64,000 bases of DNA from Flavobacteriales bacterium UBA6051 (GTDB lineage Bacteria; Bacteroidota; Bacteroidia; Flavobacteriales_D; Crocinitomicaceae): contig DIYP01000017.1 in the NCBI GenBank assembly GCA_002427735.1, forward strand, positions 335,729 through 399,728, written 5' to 3'. Positions 27,495-34,298 of this stretch are shown piece after piece. The position numbers and the translations under genes were made by a program. The notes beneath the pieces were generated by a model, which was not told the DNA's origin, did no database searches, and worked only from the letters and a program-made list of their open reading frames with translations. Each line of letters opens with the position of its first letter. Positions within the stretch are counted from its first letter, which is position 1.

Positions 27495-27663
27495 GGCCTA
27501 TACCGAACTTCCCAATAAACATCGTACTTCCCGAGCCAATTTTACTCTGACATAAAAATAGGGGGGCGTTTTCGGGGGTAAAAACCCTAGGGGGAAATAG
27601 AATAATCGAATCTTATTGAAAAGCCTATGCTCCAGATAAACTGAGGCTCTTAGTGGAAAGTAA

Positions 27664-27694
27664 TAAAAAAAGCCGACCATTTCTGATCGGCTTT
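27664..27694 (-). terminator. Terminator downstream of the tRNA-Asn fragment
   Basis: Arms AAAGCCGA and TCGGCTTT form a perfect 8-bp stem followed on the minus strand by a T-run. It sits 3-4 bp after the 3' end of the tRNA fragment and was probably the original tRNA terminator. Confidence 0.8.
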
Positions 27695-27697
27695 CTG

Positions 27698-27739
27698 CGC
27701 TCCTTCCTGGGCTCGAACCAGGGACCCTCTGATTAACAG
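27698..27739 (-). other. Attachment site: 3' half of a tRNA-Asn gene
   Basis: Read on the minus strand the segment starts in an anticodon loop (CTGTTAA, anticodon GTT), continues through the 3' anticodon stem TCAGA, variable loop, T arm (CCTGG-TTCGAGC-CCAGG) and the 3' acceptor strand AAGGAGC. The 5' half of the tRNA is absent; upstream sequence does not pair. Homology beginning at the anticodon loop is the classic crossover for tyrosine integrases, and an intact integrase starts 150 bp away. The element should therefore extend to the right, with the intact tRNA at its far end. No intact copy was found in the window. Confidence 0.75.
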
Positions 27740-27854
27740 CGAGAGGGATAAGAGGGTTTAAAAAACTCAAAAAGCCAAAAAAGCCAAAAAACAGGGCGTT
27801 TTAGCGCTTCAACCCCTTGGATTAGCGCCTTTTTAAACGTATCTTAAAGGGAGG

Positions 27855-27877
27855 AAACTCGCAAAAAAACTCGCAAA
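27855..27877 (+). repeat. Direct repeat AAACTCGCAAA before the integrase
   Basis: Two copies of the 11-mer (27855-27865 and 27867-27877) lie just upstream of the integrase start, with a further tandem of AAAAAGCC units near 27770-27790. They could be arm-type integrase binding sites or a regulator site. Confidence 0.45.
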
Positions 27878-27888
27878 TTTTCGAAAAA

Positions 27889-29205
27889 ATGGCAAAAGTT
27901 ACCCTGAAATTGGATAGACGTAATAAACCTAAAAAGGATGGAACCTATCCACTATGCATACAACTGTCACATTCTAAGAAAACACGATATATTGGATTAA
28001 AATATTCATTAACTGTAGAGAATTGGGACGAAGTCTCATTATCCCCTAAAGATGTACCGAATGCCAAACATATAGGTGTTAAGGTACGATCTCAACTGTC
28101 TTTGGCTGAGCAGTTCCTTGACGCAACGGAACTTGAGTTAGCTGCCCTTACAATTGATGAGGTTAAAACGAAAATCATCGCAGAAATCTTTGCGAAACGT
28201 TCAACTCCCGAATCGGTAAAAAGGCGATATATTCAACGTGTATTGAATAAAGAGTCTTTTACGGCATTTGCCTATGAAAAAATGGATCGTCTTGATAAGG
28301 CTGAAAGGTTTGGAAGTAAGGGAGCCGTTCAAACAGCATATAATGCACTTAAAAAGTTTAAGGGATATACACTAGAAGATACTCATGAGAATATTCTTTT
28401 TGCCGACTTAGATACGAAGACTATCAAAAATTTTGTTGCATACTTGTTAGGCCAGGGATGTTCTTCGAGCACTGCGCGCTCCTATCTTGCACAAATTCGG
28501 GCTTTGTTTAATGAAGCTATTGAAGAAGAGCTTTTAGAAGAGAAGATAAGCCCCTTTAGAAAAGGGTTTAAAATGCCTAAGAGTAGAAAGACAAAAAAAA
28601 GAGCTCTTACAGCGGAGCAAATTGAGGCAATTCGAAAACTTGACTTAGAAGAAGGCACATACTTGTGGAGAGCCCGAAACTATTTCCTTTTTATGTTCAA
28701 TAGTATGGGGCTTAATTTTATAGACCTCGTACAAATCAAAAAATCACAACTCTTTCAGACAAAATATGACAATGAAGGTAAGCTTATGGCTGGTCGTATA
28801 GAGTATGACAGAGAAAAGACTAATCATAGCTTTTCTATTAAACTTACTCAAGAATCGTTAAGAATATTAAATGATTATGATGTGAGTAAGAAGAAAACCC
28901 ATGATTACATTTTTCCATTCGACTATGAGAATAGCGAGAAAGGAAGAAAGAGATATGAGCAATACCGAAAAACGGTAAATGGGCACCTTAAGAAGCTGGC
29001 AAAACTTGCCGGAATAGATGAAAAACTCACGACCTATTATGCTCGACATTCTTGGGCAACAATTGGGAAACGAAACAACCTACCGATAACGCTCATTTCA
29101 GAAGCTCTTGGTCATGCAGACACGAAGACTACTGAGACCTACTTGGCATCATTCGATGATGAAATATTAGATGCTGCAAATGAGATGATCACCAATGCCT
29201 CCTGA
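27889..29205 (+). CDS. Tyrosine recombinase (integrase) of an integrative element
   Basis: The 438-residue protein has the Bacteroidota layout: an arm-binding N-terminal domain (KKDGTYPLCIQLSHSKKTRY), a SAM-like core-binding domain and a catalytic domain. Visible catalytic elements are YDREKTNHSF, the HxxR box YYARHSWATIG, and LGHADTKTTETYLA with the nucleophilic Tyr. The first catalytic Arg position reads FNSMGLNFIDL, lacking an Arg immediately before the Gly, as in a number of Bacteroidota integrases. A GGGAGG that could act as a ribosome site lies 35 bp upstream, rather far. It is adjacent to the tRNA-Asn fragment, its presumed target. Confidence 0.95.
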   Translation: MAKVTLKLDRRNKPKKDGTYPLCIQLSHSKKTRYIGLKYSLTVENWDEVSLSPKDVPNAKHIGVKVRSQLSLAEQFLDATELELAALTIDEVKTKIIAEIFAKRSTPESVKRRYIQRVLNKESFTAFAYEKMDRLDKAERFGSKGAVQTAYNALKKFKGYTLEDTHENILFADLDTKTIKNFVAYLLGQGCSSSTARSYLAQIRALFNEAIEEELLEEKISPFRKGFKMPKSRKTKKRALTAEQIEAIRKLDLEEGTYLWRARNYFLFMFNSMGLNFIDLVQIKKSQLFQTKYDNEGKLMAGRIEYDREKTNHSFSIKLTQESLRILNDYDVSKKKTHDYIFPFDYENSEKGRKRYEQYRKTVNGHLKKLAKLAGIDEKLTTYYARHSWATIGKRNNLPITLISEALGHADTKTTETYLASFDDEILDAANEMITNAS

Positions 29206-29256
29206 GGATATTCTTCTTGGCTTTGGATGCATGGGATAGCATGGTAGAATAATACT

Positions 29257-29457
29257 ATGAGTATTTCAATAAAAAAGAATCAGAGAAAGATTAATGGAAT
29301 TGAGACGCGAGAAATTGCAATTTGCTTTACTGGTGATGATTTAAATAGAATAGAAGAACTTAGAGCGTTTTTTAATTTTGAAAATGAGTTGGTTCTGATA
29401 CAAGATGCCCTTGATGTTTTAGAGAATCAAAAAGACATTATAGATCGTCATGATTAG
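29257..29457 (+). CDS. Small unknown protein linked to the integrase
   Basis: The 66-residue acidic protein (KKNQRKINGIETREIAIC at its N-terminal third, then a helical FENELVLIQDALDVLENQK) starts 51 bp after the integrase stop on the same strand. I recognise no family. A decayed piece matching 11 of 17 residues of its N-terminal part occurs at 53914-53964, next to another, broken recombinase. This argues that it is a real gene that travels with such elements. A role as a small regulator or directionality factor is speculation. Confidence 0.65.
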   Translation: MSISIKKNQRKINGIETREIAICFTGDDLNRIEELRAFFNFENELVLIQDALDVLENQKDIIDRHD

Positions 29458-29650
29458 CGTGAATAATTTTGCACGCATGATAGTTTTCACCTTCACACTC
29501 TATGCAAATCTTTATTTCGGAATTCGGATAAGGAGGGATATGAAATCCTAATGAGATCACTCTGATAGAAGCGTCACCCATTGGGTGGTGATTTTTGTTG
29601 GATTCAGGTTTGAACTTGTTCAGGTAAGAAGGTAAAGGAAAATTACGCTT

Positions 29651-29971
29651 TCACAGAGAGTTAATGCAAATCAATTTTTCTTCCAGTCTATTAATTATTT
29701 CATTGACCCTGTCCAAATCGAGAGTTTTCGCCTTTACAACTCGATCGGTACTCAACCTTACAATCTTCTTATTTAAACTATCCATAAATTCGTCAGAATA
29801 ATGCTGTGGATATGAATTTCCGGTTGTTATTGTCAATTTCATGGAATTGAATCGTACGACACCCTTAACGTGAGGGGCCATTAACTTGTAAAGCGTAGAG
29901 TCTTTAGTTACGAATATAGGATGAACATTTTTACCCACCATTTTGCCTAATTGAGGTCGATTACAACTCAT
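29651..29971 (-). CDS. Hypothetical protein
   Basis: The 106-residue frame has no signal peptide or recognised motif. Its C-terminal third is helical and charged (LDRVNEIINRLEEKLICI). It lies 18 bp downstream of the 147-residue frame on the same strand, so the two may be co-transcribed. The context is an integrated element with decayed parts; it could be a truncated gene. Confidence 0.5.
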   Translation of the reverse strand: MSCNRPQLGKMVGKNVHPIFVTKDSTLYKLMAPHVKGVVRFNSMKLTITTGNSYPQHYSDEFMDSLNKKIVRLSTDRVVKAKTLDLDRVNEIINRLEEKLICINSL

Positions 29972-29989
29972 TCTAGCATGAAAAAAATC

Positions 29990-30433
29990 CTAAGCTGTTC
30001 CCCAAAGGGCCTTTACCGTTGCTTCTTTATTCGCACAGAATTTTATCATTGAACGAAATTTAGAATTCCCTCCAAAGATTTCTAGCGCAAGTGAATACTC
30101 TAAACCTAAAAAGAGATCAAGCTCATCTTCCATCCATTCAACAAATAATTCGATGTTTTTCTCAGCATTTGCTTTTTTTAATCCCGAATCAGCTATATCT
30201 CGAATTTTCAATAAAGCAGCATAATAAAGATGTAGGTTGGATATGATCGGTTTCAACGAATTATTGAGAGACTCTTGCTTGCTTGCTGAATGAAAGTTCA
30301 AGTCATAATCAAATTCAAAACGCTTCAGTAATTTAACGGGATATCTAAAAATAAAATCTACTTTGTTTTTTATATCCCATAATTTATCATCTAGAATTTC
30401 AAGTGTTTCTTTATCATAACACAGTTCGCTCAA
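29990..30433 (-). CDS. Hypothetical helical protein
   Basis: The 147-residue protein is mostly helical by composition (LKPIISNLHLYYAALLKIRD, WMEDELDLFLGLEYSLALEI) with no signal peptide, metal motif or catalytic signature. It is followed after 18 bp by another small gene in the same direction. No function is assigned. It could be an accessory cargo gene of the integrated element. Confidence 0.6.
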   Translation of the reverse strand: MSELCYDKETLEILDDKLWDIKNKVDFIFRYPVKLLKRFEFDYDLNFHSASKQESLNNSLKPIISNLHLYYAALLKIRDIADSGLKKANAEKNIELFVEWMEDELDLFLGLEYSLALEIFGGNSKFRSMIKFCANKEATVKALWGTA

Positions 30434-30615
30434 CGCAAAAATGGGGTGTCAGGTCTAACTCAGCATCAGCGCTCACGATTGAGGCGATAAGGCGTGGTTA
30501 TTTGCGCATAGAGTACGAGGATGATAAATGCCATACGCTTTATTTCCAAAGAAAACCAAAACACATAGGTGTATCATTTAATGGTAAGGTTCATAAGGGT
30601 GTTTAGGCAAACATT

Positions 30616-30985
30616 TTATTTAGCCTCAAGCACCCTTCTTATACTTCCGTCCGAATACCTATAAACATAGATTTGATTTTTTTGAGGGGTTAGTATTTCT
30701 CGCCCCACCAAATCATAGATGTGCAGTAGTTCAGCGGGTTGAGATTCTAGTTGATCTATTCCAGCTGTTGGAAGATAGGTATAAGTGATTTTTTGATAGT
30801 TATCCCAATCCACACCACTCCATGTTTGCCTAGAAGTTTCTAAAAGCAATCCATTCTGATCGTTGGTATAATCAAACAGGTTTGTGTTCTGCCATTGGGT
30901 GCCATTCCAGAATTCGTAGAAAAGACCTACTAGATATCCATTGATATTATAGGTGTAGTTTAATTTTTGGTAGTCATTCCATAGA
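30616..30985 (-). pseudogene. C-terminal fragment of a secreted surface protein
   Basis: The remaining ~120 codons encode tandem Trp/Tyr repeats (FWNGTQWQNTNLFDYTND, TWSGVDWDNYQKITYTYL) followed by a sorting-domain-like end (LLHIYDLVGREILTP and YRYSDGSIRRVLEAK). The start and signal peptide are missing. The frame runs into IS3-like sequence at about 30985, which marks the break. It looks like a T9SS cargo gene cut by an insertion-sequence event. Confidence 0.65.
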
Positions 30986-31175
30986 GATGTATGAAGAAAT
31001 GAACTTCTTTGTAGATGATTACAATAACATTCGACCACATTATTCGCATCACTATCTAACCTCTTATGAAGTTCATAAGAAGGTCAATCCATTAGACTAT
31101 AAAAAGATCATAAAACAAGCTATCAAAGACCGAGTTGTTTCCAATCGTGAACAAAGCTTTTCAATTAACTGTTAA
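30984..31175 (+). pseudogene. 3' remnant of an IS3-family transposase (orfB integrase core)
   Basis: The frame (FFVDDYNNIRPHYSHHYLTS, then YEVHKK) matches the C-terminal end of IS3/IS150-type DDE transposases, which share the pattern YNN.RPH...YLTP.E. Only about 62 residues remain; the catalytic Asp residues and the left end of the IS are absent. It abuts the broken surface-protein gene directly. Confidence 0.65.
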
Positions 31176-31260
31176 TCGTACAAAAACGATCAAAATAATC
31201 AAAACAAAAAGTAGGGTTTAACTACTTACTCCATCACATAAAGAGAAAATCTCAATGCAA

Positions 31261-31941
31261 TTACAAATGATTTAAAATCTCCCCTAGATTGGAGACAACA
31301 AAGTTAGGTTTGGCCTCCAAAAGCTGTTGTTCAGTTTGTGCTCCAGTAGTAATGCCAATTGAGTATCCACAGTTTGCCGAATGCCCTTCTTCAATGTCAA
31401 TTTTGGAATCTCCTACCTTCATTACATTCGATGTATTTGAAATGCCAGTTTTTTCCATTGCAAGATAAATCATGTCTGGGCGAGGACGACCGTTTTGAAC
31501 ATCATCAGCCGTAATCAAATGATCATATTCCAATCCACGTTGCCAGTTCAATTTATCAAGCAATTTGCTCGCAGTTCTTTTATCGTAACCTGTATTTAAT
31601 ACAATTGCAACACCTTGTTTCCTAAGTGTTTGGAAGAAGTCGATAGTTCCATCAAATGTCTTTACGTCCAAATCGTCATACGCTTCCTTTAGCAACTGTT
31701 TAAACTCAGTAAATAAGGAGTCGACGAAATCATCATTCAGACGGTCTGGATGCAGCGCACTAATTATATCCGCGATCGCAGTGCGTTTTTCTTTACCCGC
31801 ACAATACGTAAGCACTTCTTTCAAAGAACATTGAACACTGTTGGCTAATAATACCTTGTTAATAGTTTTGTAAACGACGTTGTCTTCGTTTATTGTGGTG
31901 CCGGCCATGTCGAGCACGACAAGTTCTAATGTCTTTTTCAT
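31261..31941 (-). CDS. PhnX-like HAD hydrolase (phosphonatase family)
   Basis: The 226-residue HAD protein has nucleophile motif VLDMAGTT (Asp8-type, as in phosphonoacetaldehyde hydrolase DxAGT), a cap with YCAGKEKRTAIADI, motif II LNTGYDKRTA, and the acidic motif KVGDSKIDIEEGHSA. The DxAGT start and VGDSxxDIEEG end are those of PhnX-like proteins rather than generic phosphoglycolate phosphatases. PhnX cleaves the C-P bond of phosphonoacetaldehyde using a cap lysine; Lys residues are present in the cap loop, but whether one is equivalent is not certain. It lies 2 bp downstream of the XRE-cupin regulator and shares its promoter, divergent from the permease. Confidence 0.82.
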   Translation of the reverse strand: MKKTLELVVLDMAGTTINEDNVVYKTINKVLLANSVQCSLKEVLTYCAGKEKRTAIADIISALHPDRLNDDFVDSLFTEFKQLLKEAYDDLDVKTFDGTIDFFQTLRKQGVAIVLNTGYDKRTASKLLDKLNWQRGLEYDHLITADDVQNGRPRPDMIYLAMEKTGISNTSNVMKVGDSKIDIEEGHSANCGYSIGITTGAQTEQQLLEAKPNFVVSNLGEILNHL

Positions 31942-31943
31942 TT

Positions 31944-32522
31944 TTATTTATCTGCGTTGTAAAAGTAAACTACAAGCATGCGAACTAACTCGTTACTTGT
32001 ATTGATGGGAACATGTGGTATTCGGCCGTTGTAGAAGAAGAAATCTCCTACTTCTAATTGCACAATTTCATCCTCTAAGCAGTAGTCGACTGCGCCAGAA
32101 AGCATATATTTTAATTCGTAGGCATCAGTCGTTACTTTTTCCCTCGTCGAACCGGGCGCAATGGTCAAAAGAACAACCTCCATGGTTTCAGTATTGACGT
32201 TACTGCTAAAGGCAGAACGATAGACGTATCCTTCTGTATCCTGCTCTTTTTCAATGACCGAAATGTCTTTCTCTCTTACATGGATGTATCGTCGATCGCT
32301 ATCTAAATACACTCCTGTAAAGAAATAGGGAATGTCTACTTCCAATCCTTTGATTACACTGAGTAATACCTGTAGTGATGGAATAGATCTTCCGTTCTCG
32401 ATTTTTGAGAGCATTCCTTTAGAGATTTCGGCTCGATCCGCCACTTGTTGAATGGAGAGTTTTTTCTCCAGCCGAATCGACCGAATCTTTCTTCCTAGTT
32501 GTGGTATTAGGTTCTTAGACAT
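31944..32522 (-). CDS. XRE-family regulator with cupin sensor domain
   Basis: The 192-residue protein has an N-terminal HTH_XRE (IRLEKKLSIQQVADRAEISK, then LSKIENGRSIPSLQVLLSVI) and a C-terminal cupin (VLLTIAPGSTREKVTTDAYE, then VQLEVGDFFFYNGRIPHVPI). I chose ATG 32522; the frame extends 27 codons upstream, but that part crosses the promoter and operator, so it is not translated. HTH-cupin regulators usually respond to a small metabolite bound in the cupin. A 23-bp dyad in its own promoter (32550-32572) indicates autorepression, and two more copies mark probable targets at 46.5 and 51.9 kb. It is co-transcribed with the PhnX-like gene. Confidence 0.9.
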   Translation of the reverse strand: MSKNLIPQLGRKIRSIRLEKKLSIQQVADRAEISKGMLSKIENGRSIPSLQVLLSVIKGLEVDIPYFFTGVYLDSDRRYIHVREKDISVIEKEQDTEGYVYRSAFSSNVNTETMEVVLLTIAPGSTREKVTTDAYELKYMLSGAVDYCLEDEIVQLEVGDFFFYNGRIPHVPINTSNELVRMLVVYFYNADK

Positions 32523-32539
32523 TTGATAAAATTGTGGTA

Positions 32540-32574
32540 CAAATATACGAAAGTTTCCTATTTGGATACAAAAA
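32540..32574 (-). promoter_or_regulatory. Promoter and operator of the XRE-cupin regulator
   Basis: On the minus strand a TTTTTG -33 element (32569-32574) and a TATATTTG -7 box (32540-32547) are 21 bp apart. A 23-bp dyad (32550-32572; plus-strand arms AAAGTTTCC and GGATACAAA, 5-bp centre) fills that spacer. The position predicts repression. The start codon is 18 bp after the -7 box. Confidence 0.75.
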
Positions 32575-32670
32575 CACATGTTCTTTGATGAATTAATATT
32601 CATTTAACACATTGATAATGTAATTTAAAGCGTTCAAATATGGGTTATTAGGATATTTGCAATGTGATTT

Positions 32671-33990
32671 TTGCATCAATTTAAAAAGTTGACAAATAGT
32701 AAACAAATATCAAACGTTTTAGAAAGGTCAAACCTATTAATGATCTTATGGTGTTTCGTGGCGAGCTTCGGGACGTACTTCTGTATGTATGCGTTTCGAA
32801 AACCATTTTCGTCGGCAGAATACGCTGGATTTGAATTAATGGGGATGTCACTAAAAACAGTGTTGATTCTATCGCAGGTATTTGGGTATATGCTTTCGAA
32901 GTTTATCGGGGTAAAGGTGATCTCGGAATTGAAAGCTTCGAAACGGGTTCGTTTGATTGTCGGGTTGATTCTGTTTGCAGAGATTGCCCTTGCCTTGTTC
33001 GGTTGCGTTCCGAATGGCGTGAAGCCAATCATGTTGTTTCTGAATGGAATTCCATTAGGAATGGTTTGGGGGGTGGTGTTTAGTTTTTTGGAAGGTAGGC
33101 GAGTTACTGAATTAATAGCGACAGGTTTGTCCGTCAGTGCAATCGTTTCTTCTGGTATGTTAAAGTCGTTCGGAAGAATATTAATTGAAGACTACGGCGT
33201 TAGTGACTTCTGGATGCCAGCATTGATAGGGGTAATGTTTATTCCACTCTTTATATTATTTGTCTGGATGTTGAGTAAAATCCCAGCTCCTAATGCTGAA
33301 GACGAACAATTGAAATCCAAACGTGAGGCTATGAAAGGTCAGGATCGTATGGAGGTTTTGCGAAAGTATGGATTGGGAATTTTGATGTTGGTACTCACTT
33401 ATGCACTTTTCTCAATTTTCCGCGATTTCCGCGATAATTTCTCTGTAGAGATTTGGTCAGAGATGCAGCAGGGTTCTGTTTCGCCTGATGTCTATACTCG
33501 ATCGGAGTTGCCGATTGCTTTAATTGTAATTGTTACCACAGCGTTCCTGGTGTTATTTAAGAGTAACTTCCGAGGTTTCCTGTTTACCAGCTCTTTTGTG
33601 TTTATAGGGTTGTTCATTATCGGTGCGTCCACAGTTTTGTTTCAAACAGGAAAAATTTCCCCTCTAAACTGGATGATCGTAAATGGTTTAGGGTTGTACA
33701 TGGCGTATGTTCCTTTCCAGATTGTGATGTATGAGCGTTTGGTAGCGTTATTTCGAATGAAAGGGAATGCGGGGTATCTCATGTATATCTCGGATAGTAT
33801 CGGGTATTTAGGGAGTGTCGGTATTATGACATACAAGGAGTTTTTTCAGAGCGATGTATCGTGGTTAAGCTTTTTTGAAAGCATTTGTTATTGGGTGGCA
33901 ATTGTTGGAGGTGTTTGCCTCAGTATTGCGCTACTCTTCTTTGTGAGAAAACACTATCAGATAAAACAATTTAAAATAGTACGGGCATGA
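32671..33990 (+). CDS. DUF5690-family MFS-like permease
   Basis: The 439-residue protein is a multi-span transporter. Motifs match the DUF5690 family of Bacteroidota: FGTYFCMYAFRKPFSSAEY, QVFGYMLSKFIGVKVISELK, NGIPLGMVWGVVFSFLEGRR and FRDFRDNFSVEIWSEM. I count about twelve hydrophobic segments. The start is uncertain: TTG at 32671 gives the full frame, and ATG at 32740 would still include the first helix. It is divergent from the regulator and heads an apparent operon with the small exported protein (4-bp overlap) and the TonB receptor. By position it should carry the end product of outer-membrane uptake across the inner membrane. The substrate is unknown; phosphonate or related compound is inferred. 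Confidence 0.88.
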   Translation: MHQFKKLTNSKQISNVLERSNLLMILWCFVASFGTYFCMYAFRKPFSSAEYAGFELMGMSLKTVLILSQVFGYMLSKFIGVKVISELKASKRVRLIVGLILFAEIALALFGCVPNGVKPIMLFLNGIPLGMVWGVVFSFLEGRRVTELIATGLSVSAIVSSGMLKSFGRILIEDYGVSDFWMPALIGVMFIPLFILFVWMLSKIPAPNAEDEQLKSKREAMKGQDRMEVLRKYGLGILMLVLTYALFSIFRDFRDNFSVEIWSEMQQGSVSPDVYTRSELPIALIVIVTTAFLVLFKSNFRGFLFTSSFVFIGLFIIGASTVLFQTGKISPLNWMIVNGLGLYMAYVPFQIVMYERLVALFRMKGNAGYLMYISDSIGYLGSVGIMTYKEFFQSDVSWLSFFESICYWVAIVGGVCLSIALLFFVRKHYQIKQFKIVRA

Positions 33991-34298
33991 AATGGTTAAC
34001 CATAGTATTTGTGATGATCGTCTTTACTTCATTTTCTCAAAAGGAGGGCAATGAAATGATGACTGCATTTGAGCATTCAATAGTATCCAATTCAAGAGAG
34101 GCGTATATCGAAGCCAAACAAATGTATAGTCTCAAAGAGGAGAAGGAATTAACCGAAGAAGAAGTAGATAGAATACTGGTTGCTGCTAGGTATTTCAGGG
34201 ACATGGAATTTGTAACAACCCTGTATGCAACCGAAAGTAAACAAAGTGCCTGTGGCTGTGGAACAAAATGTAACAAACATCATCACAAACATGATTAA
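33987..34298 (+). CDS. Small exported protein with Cys/His-rich tail
   Basis: The 103-residue protein overlaps the permease stop (ATGA) and the TonB receptor start by 8 bp. It has a signal peptide (MKWLTIVFVMIVFTSFSQ), a helical middle (EEEVDRILVAARYFRDME) and a tail with three Cys and five His (CGCGTKCNKHHHKHD), a plausible metal-binding site. No family recognised. Its translation coupling to permease and receptor genes implies a role in the same uptake process, possibly as a periplasmic metal or ligand chaperone. Confidence 0.75.
   Translation: MKWLTIVFVMIVFTSFSQKEGNEMMTAFEHSIVSNSREAYIEAKQMYSLKEEKELTEEEVDRILVAARYFRDMEFVTTLYATESKQSACGCGTKCNKHHHKHD

Noticed and set aside
27498..27770. Minus-strand frame of 90 codons
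   Set aside because: It runs through the tRNA-Asn fragment and its terminator, so it is not a protein gene.
27698..27775. A complete tRNA-Asn gene
   Set aside because: The T arm, 3' acceptor strand and 3' anticodon stem are present, but upstream sequence does not form the 5' acceptor, D arm or the 5' anticodon stem, so it is a fragment.
30403..30606. Plus-strand frame of 67 codons
   Set aside because: It starts from GTG inside the 5' end of the minus-strand gene, has no recognisable family or ribosome site, and lies in a degraded region; it may be a gene remnant but cannot be supported.
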